A stretch of DNA of 64,000 bases from Streptomyces sp. NBC_00483 (GCF_036013745.1 NZ_CP107880.1:2418001-2482000), one strand, 5' to 3'; counted from the first letter of the stretch, positions 25,736-39,754 are shown. The notes: a model not told the origin generated them from the letters alone. A program made the numbers and translations.

Positions 25736-26672
25736 GAGTTGTCCTCCCCCTTGTTGTCGCCCTCTTTGTCGGCGATGACCATCGTGCCGATGCCTTCGTC
25801 GGTGAAGATCTCCAGCAGGATCGAGTGCTGGACCCGCCCGTCGATGACGCGGGCGGTGTGCACGCCGTTGCGCACGGCGTGCAGGCAGCCCTCCATCTTC
25901 GGGACCATGCCGCTCGCCAGCTCCGGGAGCAGCTTCTCGAGTTCGGTGGCGGTGAGCCGGCTGATGACCTCGTCGGAGTGGGGCCAGTCCTCGTAGAGGC
26001 CCTCGACGTCGGTCAGCACCATCAGCGTCTCGGCGTCCAGCGCAGCAGCGAGTGCCGCAGCCGCCGTATCAGCATTGACGTTGTAGACATGCGAATCGTC
26101 CTGGGAACGGGCGATCGAGGAGACGACCGGGATCCGGCCGTCGGCGAGCAGGGCCTCGATGGCGCCGGTGTCGATCTCGGTGATCTCGCCGACCCGGCCG
26201 ATGTCGACCAGCTCGCCCTCGATGCGGGGCTGGTGCTTGGTGGCGGTGATGGTGTGCGCGTCCTCGCCGGTGATGCCGACGGCGAGCGGTCCGTGCTGGT
26301 TGAGCAGACCGACCAGCTCGCGCTGCACCTGCCCGGCGAGCACCATCCGTACGACGTCCATGGCGTCCTCGGTGGTGACCCGGAGGCCCGCCTTGAACTC
26401 GCTGACGATGCCGTGCCGGTCCAGCGCCCTGCTGATCTGCGGGCCGCCGCCGTGCACCACGACGGGCTTGAGCCCCGCGTGGTGCAGGAAGACGACGTCC
26501 TGCGCGAACGCGGCCTTCAGCTCCTCGTCGATCATGGCGTTGCCGCCGAACTTGATGACGACGGTCTTGCCGTGGTGCCGGGTCAGCCAGGGCAGCGCCT
26601 CGATGAGCGTCTGGGCCTTGGGGAGCGCGGTGTGCTTCCGCGCTCCGGTCGACTTGGTCTCTTTCGTCTCGC

Positions 26673-26676
<4 letters not shown>
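25732..26676 (-). CDS. argB: Acetylglutamate kinase
   Basis: A 314-residue amino-acid kinase that phosphorylates N-acetylglutamate. Visible motifs: [10 protein letters not shown] (phosphate-binding Lys and glycines), [14 protein letters not shown], the substrate block [30 protein letters not shown] and [14 protein letters not shown]. It carries an N-terminal extension ([24 protein letters not shown]) containing the kind of mobile helix linked to arginine feedback inhibition in hexameric ArgB enzymes; that property is inferred. ATG 26676 overlaps the argJ stop (ATGA). Confidence 0.97.
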
Positions 26677-28901
<2,225 letters not shown>

Positions 28902-28951
28902 ACGAGTGGTGTGATCGCCCCCTGGCGGCCGTGGGAGCCGAAGCCTGCGGC

Positions 28952-30172
28952 TCAGCCGCGCTCCAGGCGTACGACGACGGGCGCGCCGAACGGGTCGCCG
29001 CTCTGCATGACCTCCACCTTTCCGGCGCCGATCCATTCGTCGGTGCCCGGGATCCGGTGGATCTCCTTCAGCCACAGCATCTGGTTCGAGGCCTTGCGGG
29101 CGCCGGTCGACAGGGGCAGCCGCTCGCGTTTGATCTTCACGCAGCGGTTGTCGTCGGTCAGGTACCAGTTGCCGTCGAGGAAGAGGCCGCCCTTTTCCTG
29201 GCCGACCGGGATCCGCAGCTCGCACTGGCCGGGGGCCGGGTCCTGGTCGGCCCACTTCGCGCCGTCCCAGCGCAGCCGGATGTACTGGTCCTCCGGTTCC
29301 GGATCGACCTCGCCGTGGTTGAAGGAGTTGGTGCCGTACGCGCGCACCTGCCCGTCTTCGAGTGCGAAGACCTTGTTCAGGCCCGCTACGGGTTCGGGCG
29401 GGATCGGCTCCTCGAAGCGGGCCCGGGGCGTGTCCACCGGCTTCCAGGACGTGCCGTCCCAGTGCGTGGAGGCGGGCTGGTCGTACGGCTCGCCGTGCAC
29501 GGTCCCGGTGCCGGGTCCGGTGGAGCGGCTGCCGACCGCCCAGACGTCGTCGGGGCCCGCGACGGCCAGGTCGCCCACCTTGTACGGGAGCCGGGTCGTG
29601 GTCCAGCGCGTGCCGTCCCAGTGGGCGGCGGTCTGCTCGCCGGTGAGCGTCCAGATGTCGTCGGGGGACGTGGCGTCGAGGTTGCCCGCCGCTCCGGGCG
29701 GCGGGTTCGACACCGGGGACCAGCGGGTGCCGTCCCACTGTGCCCACTTGGCCGCCGCCGCGTCCGCCTGTGGAACGCCTTCCTGGCGCGGCATCGACCG
29801 CATCCACAGGGCCTTGTCGCCGACCTCTTCGAGCATGGGCGGGTAGCCCTCACCGTCGCCGAGCGCGTCGGGCAGGGGCTCGCGGCTCCATCGCTCGCCG
29901 TCGTAGTGCAGGAGCAGGGACGCGTAGTTGCCGTCGTTCTCGGCACCGGTCGCCCAGATGTCGTCCTCGGCGAGGACCGCGACGTCGGTCAGCTCACCGT
30001 TGAAGTCCGCGATGTGCTCGAACTTCCAGGAGAGTTCCGCCTTTTGGGTCTTCGACGGGGAGGGCGCCTTCGCCTGCCCGCCGGGCGTCCCGCACCCCGC
30101 GACGGCCAGCAAGGAGGCCACGAAAGCGGCGCACACCGCCGTCCCTCTGCACCGGATCCGCGCTGCGCTCAC
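28952..30172 (-). CDS. Secreted lipoprotein with propeller-like WDGxxW / DDIWxxG repeats
   Basis: A 406-residue lipoprotein of unknown role. The signal peptide ends at lipobox LAVAGC (Cys about residue 27). The mature chain repeats short modules such as DDIWATG, DDIWTLTG and DDVWAVG paired with WDGTRW, WDGTSW and WDGAKW, suggesting a beta-propeller or similar repeat fold. I preferred GTG 30172 because AGGGGGA is six bases upstream; GTG 30178 directly abuts that sequence. It is monocistronic between argC and the divergent aldo/keto reductase. No catalytic motif was recognised. Confidence 0.8.
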   Translation of the reverse strand: MSAARIRCRGTAVCAAFVASLLAVAGCGTPGGQAKAPSPSKTQKAELSWKFEHIADFNGELTDVAVLAEDDIWATGAENDGNYASLLLHYDGERWSREPLPDALGDGEGYPPMLEEVGDKALWMRSMPRQEGVPQADAAAAKWAQWDGTRWSPVSNPPPGAAGNLDATSPDDIWTLTGEQTAAHWDGTRWTTTRLPYKVGDLAVAGPDDVWAVGSRSTGPGTGTVHGEPYDQPASTHWDGTSWKPVDTPRARFEEPIPPEPVAGLNKVFALEDGQVRAYGTNSFNHGEVDPEPEDQYIRLRWDGAKWADQDPAPGQCELRIPVGQEKGGLFLDGNWYLTDDNRCVKIKRERLPLSTGARKASNQMLWLKEIHRIPGTDEWIGAGKVEVMQSGDPFGAPVVVRLERG

Positions 30173-30310
30173 GACCACTCCCCCTAGTCACTCGCCGGTG
30201 TGCCCGGCGCGCGCAGCGTACCCGGAGGCGCAGCGCTTGCCCTGGAGTGCGCTCCAGGTCATACCGTCGAGCGCATCCGGCACCGGCACCACCACAGGAG
30301 GCAGCACCCC

Positions 30311-31303
<993 letters not shown>

Positions 31304-31307
31304 GCGC

Positions 31308-32135
31308 GTGACGCACGTCCTGTGGCTGGGCGGCGCGCCCGGCGCCGGCAAGTCGACGGTCGCCGAGCGCCTCGCGCGACGGCACGGCCTGCGCAGATAT
31401 CACGCCGATACGCGCACGTGGGCGCACCGCGACCGGGCGCTCGCGGCGCACGACGAGGCGGCCGTCCGCTTCGAGACGCTGCCGCCCGACGAGCGCTGGG
31501 CGAGACCCGTGGACGAGCTCCTCGCGATGTCACTGCACCGCGACCGCGGCCCGATGGTCGTCGACGACGTACGGGCGCTGCCCCCGGCCCCACTGACGGT
31601 GGCCGAGGGCACGACGATCACGCCCGGTGTCGCCCGGGCCCTCCCCGGCCGGGCCGCACTGTGGCTGCTGCCGACCCCCGAGCTGCTCGAAAAGCGGCTT
31701 GCGGAACGGGAGTTGGGGCCCGGCCCGCTGGCCCTGTACCGCCGCCTGGCCCAGGAGATCGCGGAAGAGGTACGGGAGTCCGGCGCGCCCTTCCTGAGCG
31801 TCGACGGCAGCGCGGACACCACGGAGGAGGTCGCCCGGCTCTGGGCCGGCCCGCTCGCCGAGGGGCCGCACGCGGGGGCGGCCGATGAGCGCCGCACCCT
31901 GCTCCGTGAGGCCAACGAGGCTGTGGTCGCCCAGATCGCCGGGTACTTCGGCCGCCCCTGGGCGGACGGGGAACCCGGCGACAGGGAGGTCGCGTTCTCC
32001 TGCGAGTGCGGGGACGCGTCCTGTACGGCGAGGGTGACGCGCGCGGCGACGGGGCTCCCGGCAGCTCCCCTCCTGGCCGCCGGGCACCGCGCGCGTCCCT
32101 TCACCTCGGGATCGGGAGGGCTCAGCCCTTCTTGA
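31308..32135 (+). CDS. P-loop NTPase / kinase-like protein
   Basis: A 275-residue protein beginning with Walker A GGAPGAGKS (residues 8-16) in a zeta-toxin/adenylylsulfate-kinase-like context (VLWLGGAPGAGKSTVAERLARRHGLRRYHADT). A C-terminal part (CECGDASCTARVT, four cysteines) resembles the Cys-rich tail found in many Streptomyces hypothetical proteins and may bind a metal. GTG 31308 follows the reductase stop. Its last codons and TGA lie inside the 20-bp tandem duplication at 32124-32163, which it shares with the convergent GH51 gene. Substrate unknown. Confidence 0.75.
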   Translation: MTHVLWLGGAPGAGKSTVAERLARRHGLRRYHADTRTWAHRDRALAAHDEAAVRFETLPPDERWARPVDELLAMSLHRDRGPMVVDDVRALPPAPLTVAEGTTITPGVARALPGRAALWLLPTPELLEKRLAERELGPGPLALYRRLAQEIAEEVRESGAPFLSVDGSADTTEEVARLWAGPLAEGPHAGAADERRTLLREANEAVVAQIAGYFGRPWADGEPGDREVAFSCECGDASCTARVTRAATGLPAAPLLAAGHRARPFTSGSGGLSPS

Positions 32136-32163
32136 TCCTCAGGAGCCCTTCTTGATCCTCAGG
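32124..32163. repeat. 20-bp tandem duplication covering two convergent stop codons
   Basis: Two exact copies of AGCCCTTCTTGATCCTCAGG (32124-32143 and 32144-32163). The plus-strand P-loop gene stops inside copy 1 (TGA 32133-32135) and the minus-strand GH51 gene stops at 32139-32141. The GH51 tail reads ...RIKKGS; without the duplication it would read ...RIKKG. Confidence 0.93.
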
Positions 32164-34637
32164 AACGTCACCGAGTTCCCCGGAAACGTGTACGTGAACC
32201 TGTCGCTGACGCCGTCGAAGGTCGACGTCACCGGCTTCACGGGCCGGTCGGTCGCCGTGTTCTCGGCGTCGGGCGCCGCGGTCAGCGTCGTCACCGCCGC
32301 CGAGTCCGCGACGTCGGCGCCGCCGAGGTCGACCTTCGTACGGGCTGCGGAGTCCTGCGCGTTGACGACCTTGACGATCAGGTCGCCGGTCTTCTTGTCC
32401 TTGGTCACGACCTGGCGGAACGGCTCGGCCGGCTTGTCGTCCTTGAAGGAGCCCCACTCCTGGCCGTCGAGGTACAGCGTCACCTGGCGGCCGCGCACCT
32501 TGATGTCGACGTCGTAGGCGCGGCCGGTCTCGATGGATCCGGCCTTGGACATGAGCGTCGACTTGCCGCCGTTCACGGCCTGTTCGACGGCCGACTGGGT
32601 GTTGTTCCAGCCGCCCAGGTTCCACCAGTAGTAGTTCCCGGTGTCCTTGACGCCGAAGGCGACGAGGAAGCCCTCCTTGCCGGACTTCTTGGTGGCCTTC
32701 ACATGCAGGTCGTAGTTCTGCCAGCCCGGGTCGCCCGCCGTGACCAGGGTGTTCTCCGCGGTCTCGTCGGACTGCACGTACTGCCCGTCCTGGACGCCCC
32801 AACTCCCGCTTCCGGTACCGGTCCACCCGGCGGCGTCACCGCTGAAGTCGTCGCTCAGCAGCGTCTTCCCGTCGGCGTCCGTCACCTTGACGTCGTCGTA
32901 CGCGGCGCTGGTCGCCCAGGTGGAGAGGCCCACGGCGCCGGTGATCGGCTCCAGGGTCGACGGGGTGGCGGTGGCCTTCGAGGGGACGACGCGGTCGCCG
33001 ACGTTGCGCATGAAGAGCTTCTGCACCTCGTAGTCGGCCGAACCCCATGACTTCTGGTCGTCGAACCAGATCATGTCGGGCTTCCACTGCACGGTGTCCG
33101 TGCGGGCGAACAGCGGGGCGTACGAGGCCAGTTTGACCACGTCCGCGTTGCGTTCGAGGCCCGTCATGTAGGAGGCCTCGGACATGGCGTTGGACCACTG
33201 GTTGCCGAGCGAGGCGTACTCACCGAGGAAGACCTTGGGGCCCTGCCGGTCGTAGGAGTCGTAGCGGTCGTTGTTCTGGAAGAACCACTGCGGACTGTTG
33301 TAGTAGTGCTCGTCGACCATGTGGACCTTGGCGTCCTTGTTGAGCTTCCACGCCGTGTCGAAGGTCGAACCGCTGTCGTCGGGGCCCGAGTTGGAGATGA
33401 CCGTGACGTCCGGGTACTTGGCCTCGATGGCGGCGCGGAACTGCTTGAAGCGGGCGAAGAACTCCTCGGGAAGGTTCTCCTCGTTGCCGACCTCGAGGTG
33501 CGTGAGGTGGAAGGGCTTCGGGTGGCCCATCTCGGCGCGGAGCTTGCCCCACTTGCTGCTCGTCGGGCCGTTGGCGAACTCGATGAGGTCGAGCGTGTCC
33601 TGGATGTGCCGCTTCAGGAGCGCGTCGTCGTCGGTGGCCTTGTTCTGGCCGCAGCCGGTGACGAGAGCCGGGACGACGGGCAGCGGCATCGCGCCGATGT
33701 CCTCGGCGAACTGGAAGTACTCGTAGTACCCGAGACCGTAACTCTGGTTGTAGCCCCAGAAGTTGGAGTTGGTGGCGCGCTGCTCGACCGGGCCGACCGT
33801 GTCCTTCCACTGGTACGAACGCTTGCGCTCGTAGCCGGAGGCCTCGTCGTACCCCTTCATGGAGCCGGTGTTGACGAGGCAGCCACCGGGGAAGCGAACG
33901 AAGCCGGGCTTGAGGTCGGCGACCTTCTGGGCGAGGTCCTTGCGCAGGCCGTTCTTGTGTCCCTTGTAGGTGTCGCGCGGGAACAGCGACACCATGTCGA
34001 GCGCGGCGTCCTTGGTGGTGGCGACGGCGAGGCGGCCCGTGGTGGTGTCCTGGCGCGGCGTGAACGTCGCCGTGTACTTCGCCCAGCCGCCGCGCGTCCG
34101 TACCTTGCGCGGCGCGGCGAGGGCGCCGTCGGCGTCGCCGAGGGTCACGGTGAGCTCGGATTCGCCGCGTGCCCAGACCGAGAAGTCGTACGTGGCGCCC
34201 TTCTTGAGGGTGTAGCCGGTGCCGTAGCCGGAGTTGGTGGCGCTCGAACCGGCGCCCAGGGAGCGGTAGTTGCGGTTGCGGGCGCCCAGCCGCCCGTCGT
34301 CGTCGGCGACCTTCGCCGTGCCGCTCGTCTTCCACGCGGTGAGCGGGGTGTACGCGGCGTTGTCGGCGGTGGAGTACTCGAAGGACCTGTTCTGTACGAG
34401 CTCGGCGTAGAGCCCACCGTCGGCGGCCCGGTTGATGTCCTCGAAGAAGACGCCGTACATCGTGTCGTCGATGGCCGCGCCCGAGCGGCTCGGGTCGACG
34501 GTGACGGAGTAGTCGGTGGCGTCGGCCTTCGTATCGGCCCCGGCAGCCGATGACGGCAGTACGGCCGTGCCCACCAGCAGGGAGCCCACCGCCGCCCCGA
34601 GCCCCAGTCTCCAGCCTCTGCGTCGTCCACGCGTCAT
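32139..34637 (-). CDS. Secreted alpha-L-arabinofuranosidase, GH51 family
   Basis: An 832-residue exported glycosidase releasing arabinofuranose from plant polysaccharides such as arabinoxylan. The signal region TRGRRRGWRLGLGAAVGSLL includes arginine pairs, so Tat or Sec export is possible. An N-terminal carbohydrate-binding-like beta domain spans about 85-220. The GH51 barrel carries acid/base Glu386 (LEVGNEE) and nucleophile Glu473 (VFLGEYAS). A further beta-sandwich domain (about 575-760, DDFSGDAAGW...DGQEWG) is inserted before the C-terminal barrel-associated strands. ATG 34637 has GAGGGA six bases upstream. It is monocistronic. Confidence 0.92.
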   Translation of the reverse strand: MTRGRRRGWRLGLGAAVGSLLVGTAVLPSSAAGADTKADATDYSVTVDPSRSGAAIDDTMYGVFFEDINRAADGGLYAELVQNRSFEYSTADNAAYTPLTAWKTSGTAKVADDDGRLGARNRNYRSLGAGSSATNSGYGTGYTLKKGATYDFSVWARGESELTVTLGDADGALAAPRKVRTRGGWAKYTATFTPRQDTTTGRLAVATTKDAALDMVSLFPRDTYKGHKNGLRKDLAQKVADLKPGFVRFPGGCLVNTGSMKGYDEASGYERKRSYQWKDTVGPVEQRATNSNFWGYNQSYGLGYYEYFQFAEDIGAMPLPVVPALVTGCGQNKATDDDALLKRHIQDTLDLIEFANGPTSSKWGKLRAEMGHPKPFHLTHLEVGNEENLPEEFFARFKQFRAAIEAKYPDVTVISNSGPDDSGSTFDTAWKLNKDAKVHMVDEHYYNSPQWFFQNNDRYDSYDRQGPKVFLGEYASLGNQWSNAMSEASYMTGLERNADVVKLASYAPLFARTDTVQWKPDMIWFDDQKSWGSADYEVQKLFMRNVGDRVVPSKATATPSTLEPITGAVGLSTWATSAAYDDVKVTDADGKTLLSDDFSGDAAGWTGTGSGSWGVQDGQYVQSDETAENTLVTAGDPGWQNYDLHVKATKKSGKEGFLVAFGVKDTGNYYWWNLGGWNNTQSAVEQAVNGGKSTLMSKAGSIETGRAYDVDIKVRGRQVTLYLDGQEWGSFKDDKPAEPFRQVVTKDKKTGDLIVKVVNAQDSAARTKVDLGGADVADSAAVTTLTAAPDAENTATDRPVKPVTSTFDGVSDRFTYTFPGNSVTFLRIKKGS

Positions 34638-34754
34638 GCGCACTCCCTCGGATTGTTCGGGATTTCGTACGGCGTCCTAAACTGCGAACGGCAACATAGG
34701 AAGCAGCGGTACGCGCGTCAACGGTTCGCGCAGAGGTGAGCGGGAGTGGTGTGC

Positions 34755-35204
34755 GTGACGAGTGAACTCTGGCCGGTTTCCGACGTGTTGACGTTCCTGG
34801 CGGGGCACTGGCGGGTCGAGCGGACGGTACGGGACCTCGCGGCGGACGCGACGGGGACGTTCGCCGGGACGACCGGCTTCACGGCCGAGGGGGACGGCCT
34901 GCTGCACTTCGAGTCCGGGACGTTCGAGTGGCACGGGGTCACCCGGCCCGCCGAGCGCACGCTCCGGTACCTGCCGGGCGAGGAGGCCGGCACGGCCGTC
35001 GTGCGGTTCGCCGACGGGCGGTTCTTCCATGACCTGGACCTGCGGACCGGCCACCACGTCGCCGACCACCCTTGTTCGGCCGACCTCTACCGGGGCGAGT
35101 TCTCCGTGTACGACGCGGAGCGGTGGCGGACCGTGTGGCGCGTAAAGGGGCCCGCCAAGGATCTGCTGCTCACAACGGACTATCGGCGCAAGAGCTTGCT
35201 TTAA
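34755..35204 (+). CDS. DUF6314-family protein
   Basis: A 149-residue protein built around LTFLAGHWRVERTVRDL, LLHFESGTFEWHGVTRPAERTLRYLP, RFFHDLDLRTG and HPCSADLYRGEF, a pattern I associate with DUF6314 (lipocalin-like beta barrel). Its role is unknown. GTG 34755 was preferred because CGGGAG lies eight bases upstream; GTG 34746 and 34749 are alternatives. The TAA stop shares the palindrome TTAA with the stop of the convergent acetyltransferase, so the two genes overlap by four bases. Confidence 0.72.
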   Translation: MTSELWPVSDVLTFLAGHWRVERTVRDLAADATGTFAGTTGFTAEGDGLLHFESGTFEWHGVTRPAERTLRYLPGEEAGTAVVRFADGRFFHDLDLRTGHHVADHPCSADLYRGEFSVYDAERWRTVWRVKGPAKDLLLTTDYRRKSLL

Positions 35205-35632
35205 ACGAAGTACAACGCCATCCACTGGTCCGGGTGCTCCAAGGGCTTGAAGCCCACCTCCTCGTACACCCCGTGCGCGTCCTGCGTCGCCAGGAGGATG
35301 CGGCGGATGCCCAACGGCTTCAGGTGGTCACGGATCGTCGTCACCATCGCCTTGCCGATGCCCTTGCCGCGTACCGAGCGGTCGACGTACACGTCGCAGA
35401 GCCAGGCGAACGTGGCCTCGTCCGTGACCACGCGCGCGTAGGCGACCTGTTCGCCCGAAGCGGCGTCGTACACACCGAAGTTGAGGGAACCGGCGAGCGC
35501 CTTGTCCTGCTGGGCGCGCGGGCGGCCCAGTGCCCAGTACGCGTCCTCGGAGAGCCACGCGTGGACGCGGTCCGTGTCGATGCGGGCGGGGTCCGTGGAT
35601 ATCTCGTAGCCGTCGGGCAGTGCGCTGGTCAT
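35201..35632 (-). CDS. GNAT N-acetyltransferase
   Basis: A 143-residue acetyltransferase with the CoA loop VYVDRSVRGKGIGKAMVTTI (residues about 83-102) and a C-terminal VYEEVGFKPL. It resembles the small single-domain GNATs near YitI/ElaA-like groups; the substrate is unknown. It is ten bases downstream of the MocR-type regulator on the same strand and may be cotranscribed with it. The stop overlaps the convergent DUF6314 gene within TTAA. Confidence 0.85.
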   Translation of the reverse strand: MTSALPDGYEISTDPARIDTDRVHAWLSEDAYWALGRPRAQQDKALAGSLNFGVYDAASGEQVAYARVVTDEATFAWLCDVYVDRSVRGKGIGKAMVTTIRDHLKPLGIRRILLATQDAHGVYEEVGFKPLEHPDQWMALYFV

Positions 35633-35642
35633 GCGGGGATCC

Positions 35643-37110
35643 TCACAGGTCGGACGCGGGTGCGTCGAGGGAATTCGGGGGCAGGAGCTCCGCGCAGGCC
35701 GCCTTCAGGCGGCGTACGCCCTCGGTGAGCTCGGCGGTCGTCGCGACGCCCACGAAGCTCAGCCGGATGTGCGGCGCCGGGGGTTCGGCCGAGAAGTACG
35801 GGCGGCCCGGGGCGACCGCGACGCCCGCGCGCAGGGCGCCCGCGACCAGCGCCGCCTCGTCGCTGCCCTCCGGCAGGCGCAGCCACAGGTGGTAGCCGCC
35901 GGCCGGGATGTGCGTGAGGTCGAGCGCGGGGAGGTCCGCGATGATCGCGGCCGCCAGGATGTCGCGGCGCCCCCGCAACACCCCCGCCAGGGTGCGCAGA
36001 TGGCGCGGCCAGGCCGGGGAGCCGACGAGTTCGAGCGTGGCCTCCTGGAGGGGCCGCGGGACGAAGAGGTGGTCGACGACCTGGATCGCGCGCAGCCGTT
36101 CGAGGACGGGCCCGCGGGCGGCGAGGCAGCCGATGCGCAGGCTCGGCGACGTCGCCTTGGTGAGCGAGCAGACGTGCACGACGACACCGTCGGGGTCGTC
36201 GGACGCGAGGGGCCGGGGCAGCGGCCCCGCGTCCTCGTGGACGAGCCGGCGCACGAAGTCGTCCTCGACGATGAACGCCCCGGCCTCCCGCGCGATCCGC
36301 AGCACCTCGGGGCGGCGGTCGGCGGAGAGCACCGCCCCCGTCGGGTTCTGGAACAGCGGCTGGCACACGAAGAGCCTGGCGCCGGTCGCCCTGAAGGCCT
36401 GCGCGAGGAGTTCGGGTCGCACGCCGTCCCGGTCCACAGGCACCGGCACCGGCCGGAGCCCCGCCGCCCGCGCGATCGCCAACATGCCCGGATACGTGGG
36501 CGATTCGACGAGGACGGGGGCGCCGGGCGGCGCGAGTGCGCGCAGCGCGGTGGTGAGCGCCGACTGCCCGCCGAACGTGATCAGTACGTCCGAGGCGGAG
36601 ATCGCCCCGCCGATGCCGCGCGCGAACCACTCACGCAGTTCGGGCAGGCCGTCGACGGGCGGCTTGGCCCAGGCCCCTGGGCGTCGCCCGGCGCGCGCGA
36701 GGGCGGCGGACATGGCGGCGCCCGGTTGCAGGACCGGGTGCAGATAGCCGGTGTTGAGCTCGATGACGCCGGGTGGCGGCGGCGAGAGCGTCACGAGGAC
36801 GCCCGCCGCGTCGACCGCGCGCGGCACGACCTCCGTCGCGGCGTCGGCGCTCAGCGCGACCTCCTGCCAGGAGGTGTCGCCGACGGGCCCGGCCGAGGCC
36901 CGCGCCTCGGCCCGGTAGGCGCCGGCGCCGGGGCGGGTGACGACGAGGCCCTCGGCGGCGAGCTGGGCGAGCGCGCGGGAGACCGTCACCGGACTCACCT
37001 TGAAGCGGTCGACGAGGACGCGGCTCGACGGCAGCTTTTCACCTGGCGAGTAGCGGTTCAGCTCGGATCGGAGCTGTTTCGCCAGTTCGCCCACGCTGCT
37101 ACTCTGTTGC

Positions 37111-37112
<2 letters not shown>
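35643..37112 (-). CDS. MocR-type regulator (GntR helix-turn-helix fused to PLP aminotransferase domain)
   Basis: A 489-residue chimera. The N-terminal winged helix (SVGELAKQLRSELNRYSPGEKLPSSRVLVDRFKVSPVTVSRALAQLAAEGLV) is at about 6-65. A class I aminotransferase-like domain fills about 100-480, with LFQNPTGAVLS, VEDDFVRRL and the PLP lysine in CSLTKATSP. MocR proteins usually sense PLP or amino-acid-like ligands and control a divergent gene. Here the divergent EamA gene starts in the same CATG, making it the prime target. A TATTCT -10-like element lies eight bases before ATG 37112, favouring a leaderless transcript. Confidence 0.9.
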
Positions 37113-38064
<952 letters not shown>

Positions 38065-38136
38065 GGACGGGTCCAACTTCCGTGTGCCGCCGTACACTTG
38101 CCGCAACGCAACGGCACGTTGAGGAGGTCACTCCTG

Positions 38137-38349
38137 ATGCGCGCAACCGTAGGGGACCAGCTCCTGGTGCACGGCCGGATCGTCGGGCAGCACGACCGGG
38201 TGGCACAGATCATCGAAGTGCTGGGCGCGGACGGCGATCCACCGTTCCGCGTGCGGTTCGCGGACGGCCACGAGGCGATCATGTCGCCGGGCCCGGACGC
38301 GGTCGTCCGGCACCCGGCCACAAAGCACTCGGCCACAAAGAAGGCCTGA
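38137..38349 (+). CDS. DUF1918-domain small protein
   Basis: A 70-residue protein consisting of the DUF1918 barrel (MRATVGDQLLVHGRIVGQHD...PPFRVRFADGHEAIMSPGPDAVV) and a Lys-rich tail with a short in-frame repeat (HPATKHSATKKA). The family is widespread in actinobacteria and has no assigned biochemical role. GAGGAGG lies nine bases before ATG 38137. It is monocistronic, convergent with the GHL10 gene 21 bp away. Confidence 0.85.
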   Translation: MRATVGDQLLVHGRIVGQHDRVAQIIEVLGADGDPPFRVRFADGHEAIMSPGPDAVVRHPATKHSATKKA

Positions 38350-38370
38350 CCCCGGCGTAGGGCCTGTCGG

Positions 38371-39588
38371 TCAGCTGTAGTGGTCCGCCACCACGCGGGC
38401 CATCGCGCCGTTCCTGTCCTGCCCGACCTCCTTGGCCGAGAAGAACACGTGCCCGCGCACCTCCGGGTAGCGGTCCGCCAACGTGAGGTGGCGGGACAGC
38501 TCGGCGGGGTCCTGCCAGGCGGCGGGCTGCGCCGGATCGCCCGCCTTGTAGAGCGCCTCGCCTATGTAGAGGCGCACGCCCGTGCCCCGTACGACCCGGG
38601 ACCACCACGGCACGAGCTTCGCGTAGTCGGCGGCCGCGAAGCCGATGTTCCAGTACACCTGCGGCACCACGTAGTCGATCCACCGCTCGCGCACCCACTT
38701 ACGGGTGTCCGCGTGCAGGTCGTCGTAGGTCTGCACACCGGCCGTGGTGTCCGAACCCAACGGATCGGTGGCCTTGTTGCGCCACACCCCGAAGGGGCTG
38801 ATGCCGAACCGGGTCCGCGGCCGGGTCTTCCTGATGCGCGCCGCCATCTCCCGGATCAGCCGGTCGATGTTGTCGCGCCGCCAGGCCGCCCGGTCCGGGA
38901 AGCCGCCGCCGTACGTGGCGTAGGCCGCGTCGTCGTCGAAGGTCTGGCCCGCGACGGGATACGGGTAGAAGTAGTCGTCGAAGTGCACGGCGTCCACGGG
39001 GTACTTCTCGACCGCGTCCAGCATCGCGTCCACGACGAAGCGGCGGACCTCCGGCAGGCCGGGGTTGTAGTAGAGCTTGCCGCCGTAGGGGACGACCCAC
39101 TCGGGGTGCAGCCGCGCCGGATGGGTGGGGATCAGCCGACTCGGGTCCGTGTGGTTGGCGATCCGGTACGGATTGCACCAGGCGTGCAGCTCCAGGCCCC
39201 GCGCGTGCGCCTCGGCCACCGCCGTGCCCAGCGGGTCCCAGCCGGGGTCCTGCCCCTGCGTTCCGGTGAGGACGGCGGACCACGGCTCGTGATCGGACGG
39301 CCACAGGGCGTCGGCCGTTGGCCGGATCTGGAAGATCACGGCGTTGAGCCGGCGGCGAACGGCCGTGTCCAGATGCGCGATCAGTTCGGCGCGCTGCTCG
39401 GCGGCGCTCAGCCCCGCCCGCGAGGGCCAGTCCCGGTTCGCCACCGTGGCCAGCCACATGCCCCGCAGCTCCCGCCGCAGCGGCCGCACCGGCCCCGAGG
39501 CGGCGGCGTCCGCCGCCGTCGCCGCGGTCAGCGCGAGGACCGCCCCGAGCGTGAACCCGCGCCGCGAAATACGTGAGATACGTCCCAT
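38371..39588 (-). CDS. Secreted glycosyl-hydrolase-like 10 (GHL10 / DUF187) protein
   Basis: A 405-residue Tat-type exported protein (SRRGFTLGAVLALTAATAADA). The TIM-barrel GHL10 signature is clear: ELRGMWLATVANRDWPSR, NAVIFQIRPTADALWPS, LELHAWCNPYRIANHT, YPVDAVHFDDYFYPYP and GISPFGVWRNKATDP. Characterised relatives such as DigH cleave denuded peptidoglycan glycan strands, so a cell-wall role is plausible; the actual substrate is unproven. ATG 39588 follows a GGGGGGAA run. Confidence 0.88.
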   Translation of the reverse strand: MGRISRISRRGFTLGAVLALTAATAADAAASGPVRPLRRELRGMWLATVANRDWPSRAGLSAAEQRAELIAHLDTAVRRRLNAVIFQIRPTADALWPSDHEPWSAVLTGTQGQDPGWDPLGTAVAEAHARGLELHAWCNPYRIANHTDPSRLIPTHPARLHPEWVVPYGGKLYYNPGLPEVRRFVVDAMLDAVEKYPVDAVHFDDYFYPYPVAGQTFDDDAAYATYGGGFPDRAAWRRDNIDRLIREMAARIRKTRPRTRFGISPFGVWRNKATDPLGSDTTAGVQTYDDLHADTRKWVRERWIDYVVPQVYWNIGFAAADYAKLVPWWSRVVRGTGVRLYIGEALYKAGDPAQPAAWQDPAELSRHLTLADRYPEVRGHVFFSAKEVGQDRNGAMARVVADHYS

Positions 39589-39754
39589 AGGTTCCCCCCA
39601 ACCTCGTGTGACACGGTGTTGACGGCATGAACAGCCGTTAACCCGGGCTCCACCCCACTCATGTCTACGGGGTAACGTGCGGATCCGGAAGCCCCCGGCG
39701 AGACACTGTGCCCCTGGTATCGGTGATCTCCGGACGAAGAGCGAAAGGCACGAG

